Origin: Desulfotignum sp.
GTDB lineage: Bacteria > Desulfobacterota > Desulfobacteria > Desulfobacterales > Desulfobacteraceae
DNA length: 9,014 nt
Reading direction: 5' to 3'
Assembly (NCBI GenBank): GCA_011390235.1
Contig: JAABSS010000474.1
Location: 1 to 9,014, forward strand
Positions 1 through 5,920 of the stretch are shown piece after piece. The notes below the pieces were generated by a model that was not told the DNA's origin, made no database searches, and saw only the letters and a program-made list of their open reading frames with translations. The stretch's first letter is position 1. Each line of letters starts with the position of its first letter. The position numbers and the translations under genes were made by a program.

Positions 1-1
1 G

Positions 2-403
2 GGTCCGCCCCCGGAGATCCAGACCGGGTGCGACCTGGTGATCCTGTTTCCTTTGATCGAACAGCTGGAGATTGTCCGGCTGCTCACATCCCGGTCCAAT
101 GCACCGCTCCAGGTGGTGCCGGTGACCGATCCGCTGCTGGAACCGGTGAGCCTGTTCCAGGTAAAGGATTTTGGCGATTATCTCATGGTCCGGGCCGCCA
201 ACATGAAAATCACCGTTGACAAACAGACCCGGATCATCGTCAATGTGTCCGGCGGCGGATGTCCGGATGTACCCTGGCTGGCGGGTGAAATGGTGGGAAA
301 ACCGCTGGCATCTGCACCGGATCCTTTGGAGATCGGGCATACCCTTTGCGGATATGCCCTGGGACTGGCGTTCAAGGAGATAAAAAACCAATGCTTGCCA
401 TAG
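2..403 (+). CDS. 3' part of a protein with a DUF3343-like Cys motif (5' end outside window)
   Basis: The frame is open to the left edge, so the GTG at 38 is probably internal and the gene starts upstream. The visible 133 residues begin GPPPEIQTGCDLVILF. This resembles the Pro-rich turn and Gly-Cys motif at the heart of DUF3343 (putative Se/S-carrier) proteins, which usually read P-R-E-I-S-S-G-C-G-L. The later part has VSGGGCPDVPW and a second Cys in HTLCGYALGLAF near the C-terminus, so two or three cysteines could bind a metal or carry a chalcogen. No membrane segment or signal peptide is visible. The stop codon overlaps the next gene by 13 bp, so the two are probably co-transcribed and co-translated. 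The DUF3343 link rests on one short motif and is tentative. The long C-terminal part is not explained by that domain. Confidence 0.5.
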   Translation, partial: GPPPEIQTGCDLVILFPLIEQLEIVRLLTSRSNAPLQVVPVTDPLLEPVSLFQVKDFGDYLMVRAANMKITVDKQTRIIVNVSGGGCPDVPWLAGEMVGKPLASAPDPLEIGHTLCGYALGLAFKEIKNQCLP

Positions 404-1257
404 CAGGAACAGTACCGGATAATGAATTCGGTCTGGCTGAGGGACGGGTATCTCTGGCAGCAGACCATCTTTGTCTGGACGGGAAAACCATCCCGGTGAA
501 CCGGGGGACACCCGCCCTTTTAGGAGCGGCAATCCAGACCCTGACGGCGTTCGGTCAAGACCATGTCACCGGATTTCTGGCCGGGGATACCGGACTTGGG
601 CGCGGCAGCAGGCAATTGTATGAATACCTGGTCAACACCTCTTCCCTGTTGGACATCCACACCCTGGTATTCCATTATCTGCAGCCGGACACCGACTGGC
701 ACAACCGGGTGATGTTCAAACTTCAGGATATGGAAAAAAAGCCGGTTTTGATTGCAGATGCCGGATTCATGTATGCCGCCAAAATGAGCGGAGCTGCCTT
801 TTTTTATGATCTGTTCACGCCGGATGCCGGAGAACTGGCGTTTCTGGCGGATGAAACCGCGCCCCACCCGTTTTACACCCGGGGGTTTATCCTGCACACG
901 GACAACCCCGTCACGGAACTGGTGGACCGGGCCTATGCCCATGACAACGCGGCCCGGTATCTGCTGGTAAAAGGCGCGGTGGATTATGTCATGAACAGGG
1001 AGGGGGAGCTGTTTCGCGTGGACGGACCGTCCCATGAAGCCATGGAAGCCATCGGCGGCACCGGTGATACCCTGACCGGTATTGTTGCCGCCCTGATCAG
1101 CACCGGCATGAACATCCCTGAAGCCGCATTCACTGCAGCCAGAGCGAACCGGGTGGCAGGTCAGTACTCAGCCCCGACCCCGGCCACCCGGATTACGGAT
1201 ATTATCTTGCAGATCCCCCGGGCCGTTGAGTTTGTCCTGAATGAGATCAAGCATTAA
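391..1257 (+). CDS. YjeF C-terminal / NAD(P)H-hydrate dehydratase-like sugar-kinase-fold protein
   Basis: This 288-residue protein has the ribokinase-like fold of ADP/ATP-dependent NAD(P)H-hydrate dehydratases (C-terminal domain of YjeF/Nnr), which repair hydrated NADH or NADPH in the cytoplasm. Visible marks in order are AGDTGLGRGS (residues 64-73), an LFTPDAGEL segment (about 141-149) matching the family's TPHxGE motif, and IGGTGDTLTGIVAAL (221-235), which carries the GTGD anion-hole and catalytic Asp signature. ATG 391 is chosen over the in-frame ATG at 346 because AAGGAG (374-379) lies 11 bases upstream and the extra 15 codons would read through the previous gene. There is no YjeF N-terminal epimerase domain. 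The fold is secure but the substrate is not: motifs such as GDTGLGRGS differ from housekeeping dehydratases, and pairing with a DUF3343-like protein suggests a specialised paralogue. Confidence 0.78.
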   Translation: MLAIAGTVPDNEFGLAEGRVSLAADHLCLDGKTIPVNRGTPALLGAAIQTLTAFGQDHVTGFLAGDTGLGRGSRQLYEYLVNTSSLLDIHTLVFHYLQPDTDWHNRVMFKLQDMEKKPVLIADAGFMYAAKMSGAAFFYDLFTPDAGELAFLADETAPHPFYTRGFILHTDNPVTELVDRAYAHDNAARYLLVKGAVDYVMNREGELFRVDGPSHEAMEAIGGTGDTLTGIVAALISTGMNIPEAAFTAARANRVAGQYSAPTPATRITDIILQIPRAVEFVLNEIKH

Positions 1258-1277
1258 CCGCATTACTCTAACCCTGC

Positions 1278-1382
1278 TTAGCTGCAATTTTTCTTCTGTT
1301 CAGCGGCCAGAAGCGCCGCACCATAGGTGCGGGAACCGATATCAATACCGGCATACCGCACCGCTGTTGTATCTGTGGTCAT
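1278..1382 (-). pseudogene. 34-residue stub of a BadF/BadG/HgdC-type dehydratase activator ATPase
   Basis: A short frame starts at ATG 1382, eight bases after the dehydratase remnant's stop. It encodes RYAGIDIGSRT followed directly by YGAALLAAEQKK. The first piece matches the N-terminal phosphate-1 loop of BadF/HgdC activators (xxGIDIGSxxTK). The second matches the extreme C-terminus of the same family (GALGAALLAAE-like). About 220-300 residues that normally lie between, including the [4Fe-4S] cysteines and second phosphate loop, are absent, and the join is in frame. Intact activators use ATP hydrolysis to inject one electron into 2-hydroxyacyl-CoA dehydratases or benzoyl-CoA reductases, which fits the neighbouring remnant. 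The stub cannot bind a cluster or ATP as the family does. Both matched segments are short, so this rests on their order and on the context. Confidence 0.6.
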
Positions 1383-1390
1383 GACAATCT

Positions 1391-1824
1391 TTACCTGAGC
1401 TGCTCGATAAAGGCTTCCACCCGGGTCTTGAGCTGACCGGCATCTTCCATGCCGTAATCACTTTCCACCCGCAGACAGGGGATGTTTTTTTCTTCCAAAG
1501 CCTTTTCCACGGGAATGGATTCCATGAGATAGGGCTGGCAGAACTGGAGCCCGTAATGGATCACCCCCTGGGCGTTGTATTTTGCGACCATCTCCTGTTG
1601 GGAACCGCCTGGGGGCACCCGGACACCAGAATACGGGGGGTATTGGCAGGGAATGCCCCGGTTTTTTCCTGGATTCGGGTTTCCAGTTCATCACAGATTT
1701 TGTTGACCGATTCGGTGAACCGGGCCGGATTGTCATAAAAGAACACCTGGTTGGCCAGCAGGGCATCATGGCCTGCCAGGTCCAGGCCCAGTTCCTGCCA
1801 AATGGGTGTGTAATCGATAGTCAT
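1391..1824 (-). pseudogene. 2-hydroxyacyl-CoA dehydratase / benzoyl-CoA reductase subunit (HgdB/BcrC-like), twice internally deleted
   Basis: Intact members have about 380-430 residues and carry a [4Fe-4S] cluster for radical dehydration or ring reduction of acyl-CoAs. Here the start survives behind AGGAG (1830-1834): MTIDYTPIWQELGLDL, then GHDALLA. It jumps in frame to a late-domain segment, NQVFFYDNPARFTESVN, and RILVSGCPQAVPN. After codons near 1610 the frame changes and continues as EMVAKYNAQGVIHYG, LQFCQPYLMESIPVEKA and RVESDYGMEDAGQLKTR to the natural C-terminus. Two stretches are therefore missing: a large one between GHDALL and NQVFF, and a smaller out-of-frame one after AVPN. The surviving Cys residues are only part of the cluster set. 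The activator stub follows eight bases downstream, preserving the operon order of dehydratase then activator. Family assignment is strong; exact junctions need an intact relative. Confidence 0.82.
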
Positions 1825-1881
1825 GGTATCTCCTCTTTAAATTAGTTTAAATGCTACTGACGGATTTATACAATTACGAAT

Positions 1882-1910
1882 TAGACAAATATTCTCCCAC
1901 TGGCTATTTT
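1882..1910 (+). promoter_or_regulatory. Sigma-70-like promoter for the phosphatase remnant
   Basis: TAGACA (1882-1887) and TATTTT (1905-1910) are separated by 17 bp, matching five of six and four of six consensus positions. They lie in an AT-rich divergent intergenic region 44 bp before ATG 1954. A TTTAAA-TTAG-TTTAAA element between this and the opposite gene could be an operator, but it may simply be AT-rich sequence. Confidence 0.4.
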
Positions 1911-1953
1911 GTTTTACATGCAAATTCATAAACCATTGAATAGTAGACGTTCC

Positions 1954-2231
1954 ATGAAGATTGAAACCATACTTGAAAAAGGGTCGGCCCGTTTGAATGA
2001 AGACACCCTGGTGGTTCAGGGTAACCTGTTCGGGGTGTTTGACGGGGCCACCAGCCTGAATAAAACCGTGTTTGAAAAAGGGCTGAAATGAACCTGACAT
2101 ATGGGGTATTGAACGGCGAACCCCGGGCCATGGATTTTTTCAACCATGGCCGCAAATCCCTGGATCAGGTTAAAACCGTGATTCTGTTCACGGATGACCT
2201 GTCAAGAGGATACCATGACCGAAAAATCTGA
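1954..2231 (+). pseudogene. PP2C-like protein phosphatase reduced to its N- and C-terminal ends
   Basis: The 45-codon N-terminal piece (1954-2091) contains SARLNEDTLVVQGN and LFGVFDGATSLNK. This is the beta-strand pair of PP2C-type Ser/Thr phosphatases in which NEDT and the FDGA Asp take part in binding the metal pair. It stops at TGA 2089-2091. A second frame opens immediately at 2088 and encodes YGVLNGEPRAMDFFNHGR and VKTVILFTDDL, which matches the C-terminal part of the same kind of phosphatase (normally ILLFTDGL). It ends at 2231, overlapping the start of the next gene. The central 150 or so residues, with the later metal-binding Asp residues, are missing and the join is out of frame. I infer a single out-of-frame internal deletion. 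No convincing Shine-Dalgarno sequence precedes ATG 1954, so the true start may differ slightly. Confidence 0.68.
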
Positions 2232-2457
2232 CATATCTATCAATTCGGATATGACCATACTGGATGTTGTCTCCGCCCACCAGGAAACGATTGCCGTGTT
2301 CAAATCATTTGACGAACAGGCTGGAGAATGTATCTGCTGCACCTCTCTTTTCATGACCCTTGGTGATGTGGCGGCAAAATACAACATCGATCTGCCGATA
2401 TTTCTCTCAACCATTGTTAAGGCAATTCGATATTCCTCTGCCGGTTACTCTCATTGA
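2215..2457 (+). CDS. DUF1858-like small cysteine protein
   Basis: This 80-residue cytoplasmic protein has the compact helical pattern of DUF1858 and hybrid-cluster-associated redox disulfide proteins: INSDMTILDVVSAHQETI, then VFKSF, then GECICCTSLFMTLGDVAAKY. The C-x-C-C motif is at residues 39-42. Family members of this type are about 65-85 residues long, so it looks complete. ATG 2215 is chosen because AAGAGGA (2204-2210) sits four bases upstream. The in-frame ATG at 2194 would add seven residues and lacks such a site. It overlaps the 3' end of the phosphatase remnant, so in the intact operon the two were probably translated together. The biochemical role of the family is poorly known; a redox or metal-sensing role for the cysteines is inference. 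Confidence 0.72.
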   Translation: MTEKSDISINSDMTILDVVSAHQETIAVFKSFDEQAGECICCTSLFMTLGDVAAKYNIDLPIFLSTIVKAIRYSSAGYSH

Positions 2458-2473
2458 TTGATCCGTCTCTGAT

Positions 2474-2767
2474 TCATATATAATGATTCAGATCGAGAGC
2501 CCCATGAAAGACCCCCAGGATTTCAGCCACATCCGGTTTCCGATACAAATATGCAATACGGTAATGACCATATAAGAGAACCCGAACATCACCTTCCGGT
2601 TCCCTGCGATAATGGTACCCAATTTCTGGAAAATCCGACAAAATTTGCACTTTGTCGTATATCCCATCGACAACACGTCCCGCAGCTTGGGGGTTATCTT
2701 TAGCAATATAGTTATGGATATCTTCAAGCCATATTGCGGCTTCTTCTGTCCATCTTATTTTTGCCAC
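2474..2767 (-). CDS. ParE/RelE-superfamily toxin
   Basis: This 97-residue protein has the ParE pattern. It has an N-terminal strand and amphipathic helix pair (KIRWTEEAAIWLEDIHNYIA), a helix containing NPQAAGRVVDGIYDKVQIL, the loop FPEIGYHYR, then strands VRVLLYGHYRIAYLYR and VAEILGVFHGALDL. ParE toxins typically have 90-105 residues and most inhibit DNA gyrase; RelE-type relatives cut mRNA instead. The start is GTG at 2767, lying inside the last codons of the antitoxin gene (13 bp overlap), so translation is coupled and toxin output depends on antitoxin translation. It is intact and lower in GC than its neighbours, which suggests later arrival. Toxin type (gyrase poison or RNase) cannot be settled from sequence by eye. 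Confidence 0.85.
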   Translation of the reverse strand: MAKIRWTEEAAIWLEDIHNYIAKDNPQAAGRVVDGIYDKVQILSDFPEIGYHYRREPEGDVRVLLYGHYRIAYLYRKPDVAEILGVFHGALDLNHYI

Positions 2768-2937
2768 AGCCGAATTCGCTTTCCCATTTCTTCATTGGAA
2801 ATTACGCGCTCGTCGCGAACATCTTTGAGACCCCGCTCAACCATCCCTGAAAACGCCAATTCCCGAATAATTTCCTCATATGTGGCATCATCGGGTTGGT
2901 TATCAATGATCTCTTTTATTCTTTCTTTTGTCGTCAT
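2755..2937 (-). CDS. Antitoxin of the ParE-type toxin
   Basis: This is a 60-residue acidic protein directly upstream of, and overlapping, the toxin. Visible pieces are TKERIKEIIDNQPDDATYEE, an IIRELAF helix, and a C-terminal part with VISNEEMGKRIRLWQ. There is no obvious ribbon-helix-helix or Phd-type DNA-binding domain of the best-known antitoxins. It resembles the short unnamed antitoxins often found before ParE genes, in which the C-terminal helix wraps around the toxin. Start ATG 2937 follows GAGGGG, about six bases away. Antitoxin-first order and overlap are the usual type II layout. Autoregulation is likely for such pairs, but I see no clear operator. Confidence 0.78.
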   Translation of the reverse strand: MTTKERIKEIIDNQPDDATYEEIIRELAFSGMVERGLKDVRDERVISNEEMGKRIRLWQK

Positions 2938-2996
2938 TTTTTACCCCTCTTTTATTGCACAAAAATCAAGCGCAGCTATGCAATTAATTTTGAAAT

Positions 2997-3024
2997 AGTA
3001 TACCATTAACGAGACAAAAGTAAA
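2997..3024 (-). promoter_or_regulatory. Sigma-70-like promoter of the toxin-antitoxin operon
   Basis: Read on the minus strand, TTTACT (3019-3024) and TATACT (2997-3002) are separated by 16 bp. They match four of six and five of six consensus positions. They sit about 60 bp upstream of the antitoxin start in AT-rich DNA with no competing gene. Confidence 0.5.
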
Positions 3025-3061
3025 TCGGTTTGACAATTTCTGTGAGCGCCATCAGAAAAGT

Positions 3062-3366
3062 TTACCGTTTCAGGGAAAGGGAAACCATTGACAAACAGCT
3101 TCCCCGTCCGATCAGGCTTTCCTCATCATAGGGGTCCACGACCAGCGCGCTGGAATAAAACCTGATCGCATCGTCGATCCAGCCTTCGATTTCGGCAATC
3201 TTGCCCAGATAGAAATACGGGTTGTCACCATCCTCGTGACGGTAGGCCGGGTCCTTTTCCACCACGGCCTCAAACGCCCGGACAGCACCGATACCGTCCG
3301 GTTTATGAAAACCTTTTAACCCTTCATTGAACAGATCCGCCGAAGACCGGGTGTTTTTTTATCCAT
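3062..3366 (-). pseudogene. TPR-repeat protein with a one-base frameshift in an A7 tract
   Basis: ATG 3366 follows AGGGG and opens a frame reading MDKKTPG that soon ends. From codon 5 onward the neighbouring frame carries a good tetratricopeptide-like protein: SADLFNEGLKGFHKPDGI, GAVRAFEAVVEKDPAYRH, then NPYFYLGKIAEIEGWIDDAI and FYSSALVVDPYDEESLIGRG. The G-x-Y-x8-A-F/A-x-P spacing of TPR helix pairs is visible twice. The two frames differ by one base, and the only low-complexity spot between them is seven T's at 3354-3360 (seven A's on the coding strand). One more A would give a single 101-residue ORF ending at 3062. The last 12 residues (SCLSMVSLSLKR) no longer look like TPR, so a 3' deletion is also possible. 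A partner or role cannot be told. Confidence 0.55.
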
Positions 3367-3501
3367 GATATCCCCTGGTGTAAGTGTGAATGAAGTGTGA
3401 ATGTATACGTCCTGAGCATATCATATCCAGTAAAAAGATGGAACCCTTCCCGCTGCAGACACCCGGGTCGATGCGGCAGCTGTAGGGCTGCAGGGGGCTG
3501 C

Positions 3502-3756
3502 TCAGACTTCAAGGGAGAAAGTCTGCACAGGTTCTGATTTTCCCTTTACTTTGATGGGAGGCATGGCTTTAAGGACGACCCCCTTTTCGAGTTTTTCCGC
3601 GACCTTTGAACTGACAAGAATATCTGTGCCGAATTCTTTGTTCAGGTCCTGGATTCGCGAGGCCAGATTCACCGTGTCTCCGATCAGGGAATAATACCGA
3701 AGTCTGCCGTAATTACGGATGCCGGGTTTCATCAGATCTGTCCCCCATAAATGCAC
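3502..3756 (-). pseudogene. C-terminal remnant of a class III adenylate/guanylate cyclase
   Basis: The frame carries GRLRYYSLIGDTVNLASR followed by NKEFGTDILVSSKVAEKL and IKVKGKSEPVQTFSLEV. This is the second half of a class III nucleotide cyclase domain. It includes the GDTVNLASR block, whose Asn and Arg stabilise the transition state, and the C-terminal VKGKxxPV strand. The first half of the domain, with the two metal-binding Asp residues, and any sensor or membrane domains are absent. A stop codon lies a short way upstream in the same frame, so the piece cannot be a full cyclase and cannot make cAMP alone. GGGGGA eight bases before ATG 3732 could still drive translation of a 76-residue fragment. 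It was probably a larger signalling protein, and the stop-side end looks natural. Confidence 0.75.
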
Positions 3757-3941
3757 TTGATTTGCTGCGTTCGTTTAACGATCATATTTCCAGCTGAAAA
3801 AATAACCGGCTCATCCGGAGTTCAGCATCAGATTCTCTGAAATGTTTACTCCAGACATTTGTGTCGGCAAGAATCACTTTGTATTACTCCGGTCTTCGCC
3901 GCTCCGGCATCCGGTCATGCCGCCCCCACCACCACCAACGT

Positions 3942-4106
3942 TCAGGTGAGCAGCAGGGTGCGGCCGCCCTTGCCCTTTGGGGTGTCCAGCATGCGGAATC
4001 CGGCTTCCAGAGCAACTGCCCTGATGTCCTTGAACTGTGATCTGCTGACGTGGAACGGGGGCTCCACCACCAAAAAACGGCCCCCGGGGCGGGGTATGCG
4101 GCCGGT
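3942..4106 (-). pseudogene. C-terminal remnant of a SAM-dependent methyltransferase
   Basis: The frame ending at 3942 reads PRPGGRFLVVEPPFHVS, then FKDIRAVALEAGFRML, then PKGKGGRTLLLT. This is the C-terminus of class I methyltransferases of the type with LRPGGRLLVxEPxxHVS, EEAGF and a final xRSxLL strand. The Rossmann N-terminal half with the SAM-binding GxGxG motif is not found upstream in any frame. The region from about 4107 to 4260 reads as low-information GC-rich sequence with a 10-bp direct repeat (ATGCCCCTGC at 4107 and 4131). A short ATG frame near 4170, preceded by AAGAGG, could be the original start, but it ends after seven codons, so I do not rely on it. Upstream residues in the same frame are not methyltransferase-like. 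No function is expected. Confidence 0.62.
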
Positions 4107-4261
4107 ATGCCCCTGCCGTCCGGCACGGGGATGCCCCTGCGGCGCAGTTATTTTATATGATGCCCGGCCTGGCCATATATGCCTCTTGCTTTTCCTGCCT
4201 GACAACGTGTACATATGAACCGGCAACGTGAATACCTGAAACAAATAAAGGAAAAGAACAG

Positions 4262-4612
4262 ATGGCAGCAGACATTTACCGCAGATTGCAGCAACCGCTG
4301 GACCAGTACTCCATGGGATTTCCTGAAACAGCATCCGGCATCGAGATCAGGATTCTCCGGTACCTGTTCACCGAGCAGGAGGCACAAGTATTCTCCCTGC
4401 TCACCCCCATGCTGGAAACGGCCCGGGCGGTCAGTGAAGAGGACAGTGTCCGGGTGGATCAGGACCGGTGTATCGGCTGCGGCCTCTGTGTGTCTGTCTG
4501 TCCTGTGGAAGCCTTGACCATCGTGCCCAAATCCGGGTCTGATTACCGGACACCACCGGAAAGTATGGCCGATCAGATGATGCACCTGGCCCGGAAACGG
4601 GGGGTGATATGA
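4262..4612 (+). CDS. Ferredoxin-like [4Fe-4S] protein, probably internally shortened in frame
   Basis: This is a 116-residue frame from ATG 4262, with AAGGA nine bases upstream. The N-terminal part, MAADIYRRLQQPLDQYSMGF then ESGIEIRILRYLFT-like sequence (actual text ETASGIEIRILRYLFT) and EQEAQVFSLL, matches the N-terminal helical region of larger 4Fe-4S proteins in sulfate reducers and methanogens. These usually contain a winged-helix-like middle and two cluster motifs. Here it meets the second cluster, VDQDRCIGCGLCVSVCPVEAL (C-x2-C-x2-C-x3-CP, from about residue 72), and the usual tail ending HLARKRGVI, with little between. I infer an in-frame loss of the middle, so one cluster site remains. 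Its stop overlaps the next start as ATGA, so it could still be translated and coupled. If functional it would pass electrons to the QueG-like protein; that is inference. Confidence 0.62.
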   Translation: MAADIYRRLQQPLDQYSMGFPETASGIEIRILRYLFTEQEAQVFSLLTPMLETARAVSEEDSVRVDQDRCIGCGLCVSVCPVEALTIVPKSGSDYRTPPESMADQMMHLARKRGVI

Positions 4613-5733
4613 CCGGCCTGACCAGAGAGAATATTATCGCAAAGGCCGGAGAACTGGGGTTCGAAGATGTGGGTTTTACCACGGCCGAGCCCTTTGACAC
4701 CCATCTGGGTTTTCTGAAAGACCGGAAAGATGAATACGACTGGACTGAGGCAACAGGGCTGAAGCTCATGGAAGGGACCGATCCGAAAACGGTCATGGCC
4801 GGTGCCCGGACCATCATTGTCCTCATGGAGGTCTACTTCAGGAAACGGTTTCCCCGACAGATGGAGGGGCATTTCGGCCGGTGCTACCTGGATGACGACC
4901 GGGTGACCAAAGATGGCCTGTCCAGACGTATCAAGGCATTCCGGTCTTTTCTCCGGGACAGCGGCATTGACTCGAAAGTCCCCTATAACCTGCCACACCG
5001 GGTGGCAGCGGCCCGGGCAGGCATGGGCACCTTTGGAAAAAACTGCCTGTTCTACTCCAATAAAGTAGCCAGGCAGGGGTCCTGGGTCCTGCCCATCGCC
5101 GTTGTGGTGGACCGGGCCTTTGAACCGGACAGGCCCAGCGTTGAGATGGGGTGCCCGGACTGGTGCCGGAATGCCTGTATCACCGCCTGCCCCACCCGGG
5201 CCTTGAAGGGTAACGGTACCATTGATCCCAGAAAATGCATCTCCTATTTGACCTATTTCGGACAGGGCCTGACCCCCAGGGAGCTTCGGGAGCCCATGGG
5301 CATTTACGTCTATGGATGCGACCGGTGCCAGAACGTCTGTCCCAGAAATGCACCCTGGCTGGCTGCCGATCTGCCGGTCAATGAGCGGGTGGCAGCCAGG
5401 GAAAAGGATTTCCACCTTTCTTCCCTGCTTAACATGGACGAATCCTATTTTACGTCCAGAGTATGGCCCCATATGTTTTACATGGGTCCGGACAGGCTGT
5501 GGCAGTGGAAGATGAATGTGGCCCGTGCCATGGGCAATACCCGTGATACCAGGTATGCAAAAGACCTGATCCAATGTTTTGGAGAAAACAGTGATGAACG
5601 GGTGCGCTCCATGTGTGCCTGGGCCCTGGGACGGATAGGGGACCAGCGGTCCCGGGCCGCCCTGGAGGGGTTTCTGCCCGGCAGAACGGGTGTGCTTGAA
5701 GATGAGATCCGCTATGCCCTGGGTCTGGTATGA
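4609..5733 (+). CDS. QueG-like double [4Fe-4S] protein (epoxyqueuosine reductase family) with C-terminal HEAT-like repeats
   Basis: This 374-residue cytoplasmic protein is collinear with QueG, the cobalamin and [4Fe-4S] enzyme that reduces epoxyqueuosine in tRNA, and close to its usual length of about 370-390. A central block reads HRVAAARAGMGTFGKN, matching QueG's ER-x-A-xxxGLGWxGKN. Then come cysteines at 182, 186, 190 and 194 (CPDWCRNACITACP), C210 in RKCISYLTYF, and C237, C240 and C244 in YGCDRCQNVCPRN. After about residue 290 are HEAT-like helices such as RVRSMCAWALGRIGDQRSR. The first cluster motif has three residues between successive cysteines where QueG usually has two, two and three, and the usual Glu-Arg is His-Arg. 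It may therefore be a paralogue, not true QueG. It is coupled to the ferredoxin-like gene upstream (ATGA overlap). Confidence 0.8.
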   Translation: MTGLTRENIIAKAGELGFEDVGFTTAEPFDTHLGFLKDRKDEYDWTEATGLKLMEGTDPKTVMAGARTIIVLMEVYFRKRFPRQMEGHFGRCYLDDDRVTKDGLSRRIKAFRSFLRDSGIDSKVPYNLPHRVAAARAGMGTFGKNCLFYSNKVARQGSWVLPIAVVVDRAFEPDRPSVEMGCPDWCRNACITACPTRALKGNGTIDPRKCISYLTYFGQGLTPRELREPMGIYVYGCDRCQNVCPRNAPWLAADLPVNERVAAREKDFHLSSLLNMDESYFTSRVWPHMFYMGPDRLWQWKMNVARAMGNTRDTRYAKDLIQCFGENSDERVRSMCAWALGRIGDQRSRAALEGFLPGRTGVLEDEIRYALGLV

Positions 5734-5881
5734 ACGACAGGCACAGGATCGAAAAAAGACACAACGGCTGCACAATGCCGCTTGTTTTTTTGAGCCCGGT
5801 CGAGCATGTCAGCCATGAGAGTGAAAGGCCCATCAAGATGGTATGGCACCTGCGGCTTCCCGGCATCGACCCGGAAAACCG

Positions 5882-5920
5882 GTGCAGATTGAAAGTTCCA
5901 CTTGCAATCTGCACTTTTTT
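5882..5920 (+). terminator. Strong Rho-independent terminator after the QueG-like gene
   Basis: GTGCAGATTG (5882-5891) pairs perfectly with CAATCTGCAC (5905-5914). The stem continues inward, after one A-G mismatch, as AAGT with ACTT around a TCC loop, and six T's follow at once (5915-5920). It ends only 17 bp before the DUF4143 start. It also lies inside a 65-codon open frame from 5730, which argues that this frame is not a gene. Confidence 0.85.

Noticed and set aside
520..1035. 171-codon minus-strand frame
   Set aside because: It is antisense to the kinase-fold gene, whose motifs are clear; no protein-like features.
3926..3945. CCACCACCACC triplet run
   Set aside because: Only about four units and not in a supported gene; too short to call a repeat locus.
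4107..4140. Two copies of ATGCCCCTGC 24 bp apart
   Set aside because: A single short pair in GC-rich sequence, without spacer regularity or further copies, so not a CRISPR or other array.
3859..4218. 119-codon plus-strand frame
   Set aside because: It lies opposite the methyltransferase remnant, has Pro/Arg/Cys-rich composition and no start signal or domain.
4573..5775. 400-codon open frame on the minus strand
   Set aside because: It is antisense to the QueG-like gene, has no recognisable domain, and is rich in Gly, Pro and His as expected for a shadow of GC-rich coding DNA.
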